Part shown: one piece after another, positions 1 to 12,689 of the stretch
Layout: the number at the start of each line of letters is the position of its first letter
How positions within the stretch are numbered: the stretch's first letter is position 1
Assembly (NCBI GenBank): GCA_030248215.1
Contig: JASANG010003342.1
Coordinates: 1-64,000, forward strand
Source: Enoplolaimus lenunculus
Taxonomy: Eukaryota > Nematoda > Enoplea > Enoplida > Thoracostomopsidae
DNA length: 64,000 nt
Direction: 5' to 3'
Program-made: the position numbers and the translations under genes
Notes under the pieces: model-generated
The model's database searches: none
What the model was told of the DNA's origin: nothing
What the model saw: only the letters and a program-made list of their open reading frames with translations

Positions 1-667
1 TATATTTTTTTATCAACTTTTTTCTTTTTCAATCGAATCTTTACACTAACAATTTTTCGGTCGGAATTCGAGATTGGTCCAGTCCATTGCCCTGGCTAGT
101 GGCAATGCCATCATTAATGGTTTCATTATCATTTTTCTTATTTATGAGAACGAAACGTATGAAATATTAGTCATTTTTCTAGGAGATACGAGGGCTATTT
201 TAGTGTACAATGCCTAAAACAAAACTAGAAAATAGTGCTATGCCGACTCCAAAGTTTTTCCGATTCCGATGTCGATTCTTATATTCAAATTTTACTGATT
301 CCAAACCTACATATGCCGATACCGATGTCATTACTCATTTTTACACAATTATTTTTACAAAACACTTTACTGTTACTCAAATTACTTAGTTACATACGCA
401 AGGGTTTAAATTCTACCATGCATAAACATCTATGACAACTGTTAATTTCACTAATTTCGTAGCTTGCACATTAGCCATAAGCAAAGTGTATTAGAATGAC
501 AACATCTCAATGACGTTATCTATCAAAAGAATGGCGTTATATTTAGCCCATTTATTTAGTAAGCAGCTCCTTATCATTCCTGCTGCAAGCTGGATTGAAA
601 CACGGGTCACTTTTTTTACGGGGGTCAATATATCATTCCTATATTGGCCGTGTAGAAATGACCCAGA

Positions 668-757
668 AGTGTCTTTTTAATGGGGATCATTTTTCACACG
701 ACAGTAGTATGAAAATCGGACACCTATGAAAATGTACCCGAGGGTTATTTTAAGCCA
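668..757 (+). repeat. Dispersed repeat, copy 1 (GGGTC-rich)
   Basis: The stretch with GTCTTTTTAATGGGGATC, then TTTCACACG, then an acceptable match to AAAATGTACCCGAGGGT, recurs at about 2157-2250 in the same orientation with roughly 75-80% identity by eye. This copy lies inside the loop of the foldback element. Function is unknown; it is probably part of a short non-autonomous transposon. Confidence 0.45.
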
Positions 758-979
758 AATTCCCAATTTTCCGCCTACGACATGCGGAACAAAATCCGGC
801 ACGTCTTGAAGTTGCACGTTAGTTTGGCGTCATTGCTCAAGTCCAAAATTAGACGCTTGACTCAAAGTGGCTCTCATGATTTATGGGAGATATTTTAGGC
901 GGTATCGCTTAAAGTAGGTATACTTTATAAAGGAAACTGAAATATAAAACAACAACGATGTGCCTTTTTCGTAAAATTT

Positions 980-1297
<318 letters not shown>

Positions 1298-1568
1298 GAA
1301 ATCGACATCGGAATTGGAAAAACTTTTTGGACGTCGACCCGGCAATAGCACTATTTTTCTAGAATTTAGTTTTAGGCATTGTACAAAAAATATCAGCAAA
1401 ATAATAGAAAAGACTAAATACTTATTGCATAAATAAGAAATGATAATGAAACCATTAATGATGGCATTGGCACTAGCCAGGGGAATGGACTGGACCAATC
1501 TCGAATTCCCACCGAAAAATTGTTAGTGTAAAGATTCGATTGAAAGAAAAAGTTGATAAAAAAATATA

Positions 1569-4500
1569 AAGTTAAAAAGATAGTTTGAGGGAGGAAAGAA
1601 AGCAAGGATGATTATGTGTTTTTGAATAATAAAAACGTTTGGTTTTTACACCGTTAAAACTCAAGGAGTCATAATAGTTAGTTTGCTATTGCAAAAGAGA
1701 ATGCAGTTGAATTTTTTGGAGCGAACAAGGCAACTCTAGGCACGCCCCTGTTTTTAGTAAGATAATATTGAAAGATGTAATAGTTTCAGTCGCGAACATT
1801 AAACATTTGAAGCGGATTTGGCTTGGCAATGCATTCCTTATTTATAATCACACACCTCTGGCATAACAGGCACAAGTGAAGCACCTCCGTTAAAGGTTCA
1901 GCGGCTCGGCGAAGTGAGCTCGCAAACCAAAATCCTGGCTACGCCAATGTATTTATTTGTTTTGAATTTTCCAGTAAATTTTTCTTGAACAAGTTAGCTG
2001 TTTCATCGTTTGTTGGCCAATTTATGAGCGGTAAGGGTGGTTTGCTTAGTTTTGTTACCTAAATTGAACTTTCACTGTGCTTAAGAATATTCTCCAGCGG
2101 GAAGTAATTTCGTTTCGCAGAGGATGATTTCAGTACAATACTGTGTAAAACTGACCGAAGGTCTTTTTTAATGGGGGTCTTACTTTCACACGCAAAACGA
2201 TGAACATCAGACCCACTTGAAAATACGTCCGGGGGTCATTTTTTGGAGAACCAATGCGACACCGGTCCAAAACCAGCTGTCGATAGTCCCCTTTGTCTAT
2301 AAACTATAAACGTCATCCTGTATCAAAAAACTCCTACAATGCTTGAAATTTGTGTTCAGTGACACTGGAGTCCCATAACACCAGCAGAACTTAACCTAAA
2401 AACAATTCTGAGTCATTAAACACGTTGCATAATTTATCTCTACCCGCCTTGCCTGCTCTATAGAATATAGGCTGTGGTATTCTTTTTACTCAATATTGCT
2501 ACTACTTAACATAAGAATACGCCATGCTTTTGTTCTTATATGTTCCATATTGGCTTATTTTGGGTTTAGTCATAAAACTCTGTTCATTATAGTGTTTCAT
2601 TAGCTCATGTGTTGACAAATAACGTTGGTATTGTTGTTTATTATTTGAAAATATATTCTACTACGGTCATCTGCTCTATAGACGGGTAAACGATATTCAA
2701 ATGTAGAAATATCCGGATATGAATTTTTCAAATATAACAAAATATCCGAATATGAGCTTAAACACAAATATATTCGGATCTGACTGTGAAAAATCGAGTT
2801 TTTCAAAGGTTCACATTTGGGTGCGAAATGATCAGGGCAGATCATGAGAAGCGCGATATGCAAAATTTCTAAAATCCGACCATTTTTGGGCATACTCCGG
2901 CTGGGGGGAGCATAACCGAAAAGACCTGGTATAGGTAGCAGCTAACTTGCTTCTTATATCGGTCCAGCTTAAAGCCACAACTTCGAGTGTCATTCGACCT
3001 TTATACCAACTAAACATGTTCGCAATAAGCCTATGGTGTGTATTTTCAAAAGCTAATCTCGATTTAGCTTTTGTTCGAAAAGCGTTTGTTATGTTGTACC
3101 TCAACTCGTGTGCCCGTCTATATATCTATAGCATTTCATTTTCAACCGTGGTGCCCTTATGGCTAAACTCTGGTCAAATATAGTGTTTATTGAATAGCAC
3201 TAGGTTTACGGGCGTAATCTATATAAACATACATGTATAGAGATGTATGTACATATAATATACTTCATAGGTGTATATATTTCTATAAGCATGATATATG
3301 TATAGTTGTATACATATTTTAGACCCATATTTAGGCCAGGTGACGAATACTAAGCGTGAATGCTATATTTCGCCTAAACCTAAGTCAAAACCTAATCGAA
3401 AACGTCAAACTTTGACACTTTGTTCGGGACCTGTTTTATACATGGATGCATATTTACTACATGTATAATGTGATATTTATATATGTGTATACCGAAGTTC
3501 AGGTTTTAAACCCTTTCAGGGTCGTACACAATGGGAACTCTACCACGAGATGCATTTGTTGAATTTTATCGAGACGAAAAAACACTACTTTTAACAGCAT
3601 TACAGACGCTGCTGGATTATGACAATTAAAAATTTTAATTCTCGCTATGCTAATTTCACAAAAAAATCTTTTAAATGAGGTTCTACTCTCCCGAAATAAA
3701 CTGCTCGATGCACTGTACCCATGATTTCTTTCTAGTGATCGTAGACACGTAGTATATACGTAGTGTTTTTGATTGGCTCTATATATACAACCAAGTAGGG
3801 CTTTGTTTTTGTTTATGCAATCTATTAAAGTGAGAACCGGGTAAACCTGTAGATAGAACACAGGAAGCAACAAGATGTCGGTGAATGGTCTTCTGGTCTA
3901 AAGGGTTCCCATATCCGGCGGGTAGTTTGTGTTTGACAATAGCTAAAATAAAAAGCTTCTATACTCCATCGCTGGTTAGTGATCTATATAGTCACGATAT
4001 AATTTCGACAGGGTATAACTACAAAAAGTGAGGCCGTCAAGCGTAGTGAGGGACAAAATTTTTTTGATCGTTTACAGGACAATTAGCTTCAAAAGTGTCT
4101 ATTTTAATATATATCGAGGAATTTTTGATGATACATCAGTGGTAGTTCCTCATTATAGATGGCTCTGTTTATGTTATGTATACGAGACTGTGTGGCGCCT
4201 TTTGCTCACAGAGATACATATTAATGTTTGAAACCATGAGTTAGTTATACTTTAAGTAAATATACAGGTTACGGGTGCCGTTATTTTGTGTTTAGACCAA
4301 ACTCGCCAGTGATTTTTGGAGGAAGTGATTTTTACAGTCAGCTTCATTTTGACAAAAAATTGATCGCACGGTTCTGGAACATGTCTGGATGTATCGGAGC
4401 CGAAGTTTTGCCTATAGCCTGGCTAAATATATTAGAAAGTGTCGCTAAAATGCTGATTAGCCAATATTTTTTGTTGATGGCTTGGATATGGCATGAAACG

Positions 4501-4634
4501 TAGCGGTAAATTTTAAATCGGGACTATAATTTGTATAAAAGGTGATGAAATATTTGCCTATCAGTTTTGTTTATGGTGTAACCCCGGAGCATGACCATGT
4601 ATCATACAAGAGATATTGGCATTGTCGGACCAGA
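1569..4634. other. Intergenic, no gene seen
   Basis: AT-rich sequence with only short, unconvincing open frames. It holds the dispersed repeat at 2157-2250, a small patch of CCGGATAT motifs at about 2690-2790 that resembles the ends of the CAGGGTGCAACC element family, and TATATGTA-type simple sequence at about 3215-3320. No splice-flanked open exon with recognisable protein content was found. Confidence 0.5.
2157..2250 (+). repeat. Dispersed repeat, copy 2 (GGGTC-rich)
   Basis: Second copy of the 668-757 repeat, with GTCTTTTTTAATGGGGGTC, TTTCACACG and CGTCCGGGGGTCATTTT in the same order. This is the only structure I can point to between 1569 and 4634. Confidence 0.45.
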
Positions 4635-5251
4635 CAGGGGCGGGGGGGGGGGCGTTAAACTACACGGTGGGGCCCCAGCAGAGTGGCGGACAAAGAATTT
4701 ATCGATGTTTGTTCTGAGGTTGTCCTAACTGCCGCATGTGTTAAATAGCTGTGTGGGCACCCTTCCGCACTTTCATACAAAATTTGCAAATTGATGGATC
4801 TAGAAGGTGAAGCCATCTTTAAAATGTATCTAACTTCGTGCGCAGTGCGAAATGTTTTTGACATTTTCTTTTATTTAATGTAGCTAAACAACTCGTACTT
4901 TACGTAAAACCTTATACAATCTCATATCCTTCAACCGAACCAGAGAGCACACGGCACACCTCACTAAAAACTTCCTTTATTACCGTTCTTGAATACTTCG
5001 TTTCATGAGAGTTATATTATCATAAGTAAAATGGTAAGCCAGCGAGTGTACTGAACGAAAACATTTGTTGGCAAATTATTTTAAGACCTGTGTAGTGTCT
5101 AAAGCCATTTAAAAATCGCGGAAAGGTAAAATAGTGTCAAAAATTCTCGAGCGAAAAGTCAGACTTGCTTAAAAACTTTGGCGGTTTTTGTTTCAACCGG
5201 TTTGGGTGGGGGCCCCCAAATGGACTATAATGGATGGCTGTACCGGCCCTG
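4635..5251 (+). mobile_element. hAT-like non-autonomous element, about 0.6 kb, copy 1
   Basis: Begins CAGGGGCGGGG and ends CCGGCCCTG, imperfect terminal inverted repeats of the CAGGG type seen in hAT transposons. The body (for example AATTTATCGATGTTT, GGGCACCCTTCC, GAAGCCATCTTTAAAATG, GTAAGCCAGCGAGTGTA) is shared in order with 52669-53273. No transposase frame is present. An 8-bp target duplication is not evident at this copy. The family name rests on the terminal bases only. Confidence 0.6.
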
Positions 5252-6137
5252 GATATTGGCTGGGTCGCAGATACATGACTTGAGTCGAATTCCCACTTAA
5301 GTCGTGTTCCTGCCACTCATCCAATTTTTCTTGTATGCTGCTGATGCATGCTATATACTCAAGGGCTGGGCTGCTTCGCTTAAGTTTTGTACTTTTGACT
5401 TAAGTCGGAGTTTTCCGAGCCAATCAATAGTTGCTGAAGTCTGTGTTAATTTTGAGTTGGTAGTGGTAACTTTAACACGGAACAATTTGTTCCTAGAGGG
5501 GCTGCCAACTTATCAAAAAATTCAACCCGTAAATTCAAGCCTCTTTTATCAGTCAAGGCCAAAATCGAGTTAAGTCAAAGGTCGACTTAGCCATGTTTTT
5601 GCAGCCCAATCATTATAGATATATCCTTCTGAGCTTCCTGTAGGGACGTTAAAACATGAACTTTCATCGTGTCTAGAATTAAGAGGAAAAATGCTAGCTA
5701 CGCTCGCTTACGAGGTCTGCCATCGGTCGCAATTATAGCCTTCCCAATGAAATGTTTGCTTCGCCTATGTCGTGAAGTTCTACTTCTTGTTATTAATAAA
5801 CAAATTTCTAATTTCAGTGTTTCTCTGCTGTCAATTCGCGTTAGCTTCATACTTGCTAAATTGCTCTATTTCATGCGTATGCGAAGTAAATAAGCACTAA
5901 AACAAAACGCGGAAGTGGCTCGAGTATGTTTAGCTTTTCAGTTGTTTTTTAGGAATCTAGCTATGATTTTATTCCTGTAGAGTATATAACCTCACTTAAA
6001 TTACCGTTTCTAAGTGATGTGTAATCCCCGGCGATACTCCTGAAATTGTTGTGCCACGAATATTGTTGAGCTGACAATTGGTTTGTAAATAATAGTCTGT
6101 TTATTCCACAAGTTCTGTTTTAGATATTTCAAATTTT
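5252..6137. other. Intergenic, nothing recognised
   Basis: Short open frames only (about 60-90 codons), none with recognisable domains, good splice borders or long-range coding bias. No repeat that recurs elsewhere in the window was noted. Confidence 0.4.
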
Positions 6138-6307
6138 GGCCCGTGTTAAAATCAGGGGCAGAACGTTTTCCTGCGGGACTGCAATAGAGTAAGCTTAAGC
6201 TTTAATTTTTTGTTCCGGCTTAGGCTATGGTATAAACCTACTGTTACCCTTATGGTTAGGAAAATGCTTATACTATCGTTACGGTCGTGTTCTATAAATT
6301 TGCCCAA
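6138..6307 (+). mobile_element. TTAGGC-bearing inverted-repeat MITE, copy
   Basis: Starts GGCCCGTGTTAAAATCAGGG, followed by GCAATAGAGTAAGCTTAAGC, has a GGCTTAGGC-type interior, and ends with AAATGCTTATACTATCG and a degraded TTGCCC. This is the order seen in the best preserved family copy at 35494-35690. The right terminus is degraded. It is non-coding. Confidence 0.6.
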
Positions 6308-7078
6308 ATTTTTTAAGCCATGTTTAAATACTACGCATTTAAAATTTAATATCTAACCGTGACACAAACATGATATGTTGTTTTGGGTTTAAGGGGTATC
6401 AAAGTAAAGCAATCAGTAGATTGACAGGTTTAGCATAATTTAATTATAATCGCTTTATGTTCAGAAGCAAGAAAAAATTTATTAAATGGCAAATTTTTTC
6501 GTTTTAAGCAGCTTCAACGTTTGTTTTGAGACTTGGACCGTAATCGCAAAGTTTTAATTCCAAGCGTCCATGTAAACGCTTTAGGCTTTGCGTTTAAACT
6601 GAGATGTAAGAACAGCAAGCGAAAAAAATTTGTGAGCGAAACAAAGTCTTTACATCAATTGAGCAATTATGCGCTATATTAATTAGTAACTAGTCAACAC
6701 GGTTGCAATATTTGCAACCGAATTCAGCTTATTTTTTGCACAAATGCAGGAACCAGGAAACAAAATTTATACGATCTTCAAGATAGACTATACTAATCAA
6801 AGGCTAAAGTGGCGAAGATCCCTGTGTGGGATTCATTTTGCCAACTGTTGCGGAGCTGCCGTGTAGCCCTTTGCATGTGTTCTTGTTTTCTATCCCATAT
6901 TTGGCTTCGTTATGCTCCTTTTATGCAATGTTGTTTACAGATATTGTTTTTTATTTCTACCTAAACATTTTACACAGTTTTAGATATAGAATACCAGTTG
7001 TAGCGTTCTGAACCTTTTACAAGAATATCCGGGACACTTGCCCATTTATCCTTTGGCTTTATTTTTTGTTTCTTTTTG

Positions 7079-7108
7079 TATTGTTGTTGTTGTTGTTGTT
7101 GTTGTTTG
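7079..7108 (+). repeat. (TTG)n microsatellite
   Basis: About ten TTG triplets in a row. Complementary-strand open frames through it read as poly-Gln or poly-Leu and are not evidence for a gene. Confidence 0.9.
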
Positions 7109-7470
7109 CGTATATGATCACGCAAGTGCCATTTGGTGCCAATCGCAACGGCCAAATCGTGTTTTATAATACGCGAGAGACTACGAGCAACAAAGTACCA
7201 GCACAGAAACAAAAAACATATAATATGTCAAGGCCAACGCAGCCAGTGGAAAACAGGTCAAACCAAGGCCGTGACTGTGGGGTCGAGTAGGGTGGTGCCG
7301 TTTCTTCTAACGTCTCTGCCCAGCCCGAGGTCAAAAATTATTTCGACGGTATTAAAAGGATTTTATGCTAAAAAAATTTTACTTGCTTCCTCTAGAAATG
7401 TTTTATTGCTCATTTCACCAACAATTCCGCGATCGTGTAGTTGGGTCAAACCAGTGTTTGTGATTTTTGC

Positions 7471-7680
7471 CAGGGGCGGTTCCAAAAATTTTTGACGCGG
7501 AGCGGGCTGGCAAATGTTATGAAACGCAAAATTTGTAAGGTAGGAACTTTATTATTTTATCACCAAAAACTTTCTCAGAGCGAAAAATAGTAAGGTATGG
7601 ACCTTACCAGGTTAAGACAAAAAAATTTTGCCAGGAGGGGGCGTACGCCCCCTTGCCCTCCTCTTCATCCACTAGCGATT
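7471..7680 (+). mobile_element. GGCGGGCTGGCAAATG MITE, copy 1
   Basis: Starts near CCAGGGGCGGTTCC and contains TTTTTGACG, GGGCTGGCAAATGTTATG, AAACGCAAAATTTGTAAGG and GGAGGGGGCGTACGCCCCCT. The same ordered blocks occur at 29722-29970, partly at 9668-9835, and reversed at about 42600-42825. It has no coding capacity. The CAGGGGCGG end suggests a hAT-like origin, which is inference. Confidence 0.55.
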
Positions 7681-8045
7681 TTTGTCAACGTTTTTATATT
7701 TTTTCATCCGGTAACACAGCAACGCTAACTTCGAAATTGTTATAGAACCCGATTTCTTTTATAAAATCCTGGCTATGCTCCAGTGAAGGACATCAACCCG
7801 TTTGGCGAGAGGGATGCCTCCATATCTTTTAGTTTTTTGAAAATATAAAACACTTTTTTTATTAGAAAAACTTTCTTTGCCTAAACACTGAAATATTCTT
7901 GTACCTTCTACTAACAGTTCCTAGTTGTTAGGCTTTAATGTTTCTATATATCTTGTAGACGCGTGCAACAATAAATCACATGAATACTGTTGTTGTACGA
8001 TGTTCTGCTGTATCGTTGAAGATTGGCGTTTTTGGCCTATGTTAT

Positions 8046-8145
8046 TTGAGGGACGAACCAAACCATTTTTTCGCGGGGCTATATGATAGAGTAAGCTCTA
8101 AATTTTTGCTTAGGCTAAATAGGTTTAGAATAAATATTAATACTC
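8046..8145 (+). mobile_element. TTAGGC-family MITE fragment
   Basis: Contains GGGACGAACC, CGGGGCTATATGATAGAGTAAGC and TTGCTTAGGC, matching the left half of the TTAGGC-bearing family. The right half is missing or too degraded to recognise. Confidence 0.4.
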
Positions 8146-8577
8146 CAGTGAAAAAATAATTCAATTTCTTTGAAGTTTATACTCTCCCGAAATGAAACTC
8201 GGACTGCGTCACGTACTGCTGGCAGTTCTATATTTTTTCTTGTGATATGATTCATAATTTGCTGAAATATAACTTGTTAAATGCCGTTAATAATTAGACT
8301 CAGTTAACCATGAATTTCGATCAAGTTAGTATACACCCGTTTTGCGTATACTAAACCAGGTTTCTAGGACAAGTTTAGAGAGCAATATGGTAAACTTGAA
8401 CTAGTGAAAGGAAATGTATATGCTAATACTTGGCCCATTTTAGAACTTTAAATAAAGGTTCCATTCTTGTACATAATTTTGCTTCAAAGCAATTATACCG
8501 CTTACAAAATGATTTATAGCTTCGGTTTACCCTATATGACATTCTTATTGGCTGTCCTTTCGCTATTAACAGTTGGT

Positions 8578-8692
8578 TGTAGCACGCTTGCGCCCACGGA
8601 CTAGGCTAAGGTTTAGGCTTAGGCTTAGGTTTCGGAAAATGCTTTTCTTAGCCCAAGCGTAAGCTTAGCCTAAACTTTAACAGCGCCACCGT
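8578..8692. mobile_element. TTAGGC-rich short inverted repeat
   Basis: TTTAGGCTTAGGCTTAGG is followed, after a short spacer, by the inverse AAGCGTAAGCTTAGCC. The flanks ACGCTTGCGCCC and CAGCGCCACC differ from the GGCCC-ended copies, so this may be another subfamily with the same kind of interior. Confidence 0.45.
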
Positions 8693-9252
8693 TAATAGAT
8701 ACTACAGCTAAGTGTAGAATACAGGCCATCATAGTTGCATTACACTTCGAAACACTGCAATTGCATTTAAGCGTCGTCAGAAACGTTGTAGCAATAGAAC
8801 AAATTTTCTTGTATGAATATGAATGCATATTACTACAATAAGCTATATTTTACTTCAAAATTTTCTCTTACTTTTAAGTGGATTTTGAAATCACTACGCA
8901 AATTCTATTTTAATTTAAGCAATTGTCGTTGCAAGTATATTGCTGTGAAATATAGCAAAAACAAAACATTCATGTTTTGTTTTTGCTTTATTTTTATTTA
9001 TGAAATGCTGAATCTTTTACAATATGATAGTGTTGCTGAGGATTATTACAGCTAATTATGTGATCAGCCGTGCTGACGTTAGCATCTTTATTCCTCCCTG
9101 GAAAGATGGTCATGATTGTATCGACGCATTTGTAACAGTTTAACCCGTTTATGGCTATTCCGATACCGTCACGCTCTAAAAGCATCTAATCTGTCGTTGT
9201 ACACGATATTTTTTCAATTAAAATAAAGGTTTGATTAACTTTTATCGCAAAC

Positions 9253-9415
9253 ATGGTATCGGCAAACAGCACGATGTCCATGGGGAACGACAGGAACAAC
9301 GCAAAGGACCTAGATGTACCAACTGGGGGGCGTTCGAATCTAGAGGCCCACAACTTGGAAGTTTATCATGATAGTGAATACAAAAATACATATGGTTTTG
9401 TGGCTCAATTCACTA
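9253..9415 (+). CDS. Candidate 5' coding exon (unidentified)
   Basis: The ATG at 9253 sits in a good context (CAAACATGG) and opens a frame with mixed, non-repetitive composition (starts MVSANSTMSMGNDRNNAK). It runs 54 codons plus one base to a possible donor at 9416 (A|GTGAGG); without splicing it stops at 9486. The donor phase (1) equals the phase needed by two possible acceptors upstream of the first tincar-like exon: after AG at 16161-16162, or after AG at 16233-16234. It could therefore encode an N-terminal extension of that protein. No domain is recognised and the intron would be about 6.7 kb. Treat it as a hypothesis. Confidence 0.25.
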
Positions 9416-9667
9416 GTGAGGGTTCATTAATTTTGGTGTTCAATATCAAAAAGTTCCGAAACTCGAAAGATTGTCTTGCGATCTAATACAAAAAAGGTGT
9501 CTAGCTACTCTAACTGGCTCCGCTCGTGAGAGTTTTCTTTAGTATTGCAACCGGTGTTGTATACCTCTTGATTGCTCAGACATCTAAGTTTAGTCGGTTT
9601 TTCTGTAGAACCATTTCAAATCAAGATTTGAAACTTGAATTGATAAAAAAACTTCTGTTAACCGAAG

Positions 9668-9835
9668 TAAAATCCAGAAATTTTTGAATAGGGGCGGGCT
9701 GGCAAATGCTATGACACGTAAAGCGTATCTTACAATTTTTCGTTACTGATGGCATATATAGCATACAGTAAAAATTGCGTTTCATACATTTACCAGCCCC
9801 CTGTCGGAAATTCCTCGATCCTCTTCTGTGTGGTT
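9668..9835 (+). mobile_element. GGCGGGCTGGCAAATG MITE, copy 2 (degraded)
   Basis: CCAGAAATTTTTGAATAGG and GGCGGGCTGGCAAATGCTATG match copy 1. The right end shows the inverted counterpart (GCGTTTCATACATTTACCAG, then CCCCCTGTCGGAAATTCC), so this copy has visible inverted ends and a shortened interior. Confidence 0.5.
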
Positions 9836-10603
9836 TAGCTTGGCTAGTGTTTTTCTACGCCAGACCTTTTTCAGACCGGCTGTTTTTAGGAGGTGGGCAT
9901 TATGCGCGGCCCGTTGTGTAAATTTTAATATCTGCTAATCGATGCAGTAGAAAATAAACGTGCAAAAATGTATACTGAACTTTTCTTAATAGCAGAGATT
10001 TGAAAGCACAAATTTAATAACAAATATTTCAACTGCCGCAAACGTTTAATGTACCAGCTCACGGTTTTATATAGCCGAAGGCTAAAATTTTCCAATATAT
10101 AAAAACAGCAATTTCACACTACCAGCCAGCGAGAAAATGTGCTTACCTTTTGGTTATACGAAATAGATTGAGCAGCGAGATACATTCCTACGAAATGTGT
10201 GGAGAAACGAGGAAAAGCTCCTGTTACAGACTTTAGTATAACCAGCCCAATCATAGGAATCAAAAAATTGGCCCCGCTCGTTACACTTGGTTGCAAAAAA
10301 TATTTATATGTGGTCATGCCCTCTCATACTGAAATCCTGGCTGCGCTCTGATTTGTAACCAGTACACTTACCCAGCGCTAATGGCTCTAGATTGCAGCCA
10401 AACCGCAACTTTGTTTACAATTTTGCAATTTCAAAAACATTGCGCTTGTTTCGATGGTAAACAAACAGTTGTTGAATTGGTTTTTGTTTTATAAAATGCT
10501 GAATCAATTTGCCTACATCTATTGCTTGGTATTATGCTGTGATGTTGACAATATATGGGCCTAAATCTTAAGTCTATCAGGCTTAGGCTTAAACTGGCTT
10601 TAA

Positions 10604-10865
10604 CCCTTTCACTCATAGAGTATACTATGAGCAACTAAATACAATAATGTACGAGCAATGCACACACTGTGAGCAGTGTTTAACATTTATAACATATATG
10701 CGCAGTACAAAATCTCCACAAGACGGGAGAGCTCTTCGGGCTCGAGCGTCAAGCTCCTATAGCTCAGTGGTCATCGTAAACGCCTCCCACCCGTGAGACT
10801 GGGGTTCTAATCTTACCTTGAAAATACATCTCATATGAAATTAAAAATATTCATGTGAGAAAGGG
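10604..10865 (+). mobile_element. TTAA-flanked piggyBac-like MITE with tRNA-like core, copy 1
   Basis: A 262-bp element bounded by CCCTTTC at the left and GAAAGGG at the right. Both ends abut TTAA (10600-10603 and 10866-10869), the target duplication and 5'-CCC ends typical of piggyBac elements. The second copy is at 51161-51423. The interior has CTATAGCTCAGTGGTCATCG and later GGGGTTCTAATC, which look like Pol III A and B boxes of a tRNA. The acceptor stem does not pair convincingly, so this is not called a tRNA gene. No transposase is present. Confidence 0.7.
10750..10825 (+). other. tRNA-like region inside the TTAA element
   Basis: TAGCTCAGTGGTCATCG resembles a tRNA D-arm/A box, CCTCCCACCCGTGAGAC a possible anticodon arm, and GGGGTTCTAATC a T-arm/B box. 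Spacing is roughly tRNA-like but the outer stem is poor. Probably a captured or degenerate tRNA-derived segment. Confidence 0.45.
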
Positions 10866-10869
10866 TTAA

Positions 10870-12600
10870 GTCTCTATTTGTAATAGCTGGCGCAGTTTCT
10901 TACAGTTGCTGGAGGTGCCTTGGTGCAGCACGTCTTGTCCCCTTTGTATCCGGCAGTGGCATTGCCTTATTGATTGGAACACTGGTAACTATTTGTTAAT
11001 GTAGAGGTACCATTTTATTCTGCTGTAAAATTCGATCATCGGTGTCACCCTATGATTCGTACTTTTGCAGTTTATATGCTTAGTTGCATCGGCATATCAG
11101 TTTTCGCTTTTTTGATTGTTTGTAATGTTTCTGCTTTGGTCTCTATTGAACTATTAATTATATAGCATGACCCGTTTGCCCATGAGGGGACAGGTGGCTC
11201 AGCACTACTGGAAAAATTTTGCCCTTCCCCCCAAAAAATTGTCAAGCTGCTTGTAAGTCAACAAAAACAATTGTATGCCACAACAAATTCATATACTCTA
11301 ATAACCGCACTGAAACTGGCAAAAGATTAATATATATCGCTTACTCGCGTCGAAATATTGCATAGAAGATATTGCTTTTTGGTTTAGAATTTGTTCTAAA
11401 TTTAGACAGGTTTCTTACAATTTATATACAATTGTACCAACCTTTACAGGTTGTCTAGCGTTTTCAATCGCTAACACCATTAATTTGATATTGTGACCGG
11501 AACGCGTGACGCTGAAGTGTACCTAAATATGTTGTTCAGAACTCATTTAAAACCGATTCAGTAAAAAAAGGGCGTACCAGAAACAGTTCGTCACCCAGCT
11601 TAAATTTTTCGACTCTCGGCTGATATGAGCCCCGATAATTTCTTTTCAAGTAACGTTTTCATTTAAGCTGGGTTGTTATGTTCTACAGATTTGTAACCAA
11701 TTTACAAGGAACGGGGGGTCACTGAAGTATATCTCCCAAGATTTTCTGGAAACTCGAAAAAAGGCACTTTCGCAAGTTATAGAATAACGTGAAGAGCTAA
11801 AAACGCTCGCAGACAAGTTTTCGGCTCAGCAGTTCCTTCTGAAATGAAATCTTTCCTACATCTCTGCAGTTCAGCTGTCAAAAGAAACTATAGACCTGCT
11901 GTGAATTTAAGATTCAATGAAATTTTACTACATCGCTTTCAAATATTTGCGGAATGCTGTTGATATTTTTGGTCATTTTTATTTCTACCATCTCTGTACG
12001 TGTCTCCGTTTTCTCCCACAGAAAATTCAAGCTTGGCATAGAAGATTATTGGTCGCCGTCAGCCAGCCTTTGTGTGCTGAAAGTTTTCGCATGTAAATTT
12101 TGCGGCTGAAGCTGATAATGTATTTTCCCGTAATTTTGATCCCGAGTGCCATACCACGAGCTAGCCTATTTCATTTACTAAATTTATTTTGGACACGCTA
12201 TATGTTTTGTTTTCAACTATTACCAACGATGAGTGATTGTTATTGATAATGCTGTGTTGCGTATTGTTTTTAATGCATTAAACAACCTAAGATTCTGTAA
12301 TTTTGCCTGATTGTGAATAAGAGCGCAGTGAGAAAAAAATTTCTCAATATATTATATATGTACGCGAATATTAGCCAAATATGAACTGAAGTTGGGCATT
12401 TTCGGTTCACTGTTTCTTGATATATATTTCGGATTTCCATGAAACCTGTGAAATGTTTCATTTTAATATCAAACTAAGAACACACCCGTCACATTCAAAA
12501 TTTATACATATCGACCCAAAAACCAGAGGCGTATACATGGGGAAGATAGAAAATATACCTATGACTTTCCAAAATGTCTGATAATACATGCAGAAACGCA
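10870..12600. other. Intergenic, little recognised
   Basis: Beyond the repeat fragment at 11190-11290, no exon, RNA gene or recurring element was recognised. Only short open frames on both strands. Confidence 0.4.
11190..11290 (+). repeat. GTGGCTCAGC repeat (hAT-like MITE family), fragment
   Basis: GTGGCTCAGCAC, GGAAAAATTTTGCCC and GCTTGTAAGTCAAC correspond in order to 14895-15045 and, partly, to 42405-42560. The terminal CAG..CCGTAGCC motif is not preserved here. Confidence 0.4.
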
Positions 12601-12689
12601 AATTTACAGGGTACCGAATATGCCAAGAACTATTCTCGCTCGCTGCGGTTGCGGGCGTAAAACTTCTAAATCTGGCTATCATCCTATCC

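Larger units (their letters stand above)
7681..9252. other. Intergenic, mostly unassigned
   Basis: Apart from the two TTAGGC-rich pieces at 8046-8145 and 8578-8692, no gene, splice-bordered exon or recurring repeat was recognised. Composition is AT-rich with short open frames only. Confidence 0.4.

Noticed and set aside
8578-8692. TTAGGC runs as a chromosome end or interstitial telomere
   Set aside because: The runs are short, degenerate, often inverted, and always within a dispersed MITE.
10750-10825. tRNA-like sequences at 10.8 kb, 17.0-17.8 kb, 51.3 kb and 57.1 kb as functional tRNA genes
   Set aside because: Boxes are present, but D and anticodon arms or outer stems fail to pair fully, and all lie inside repeated elements.
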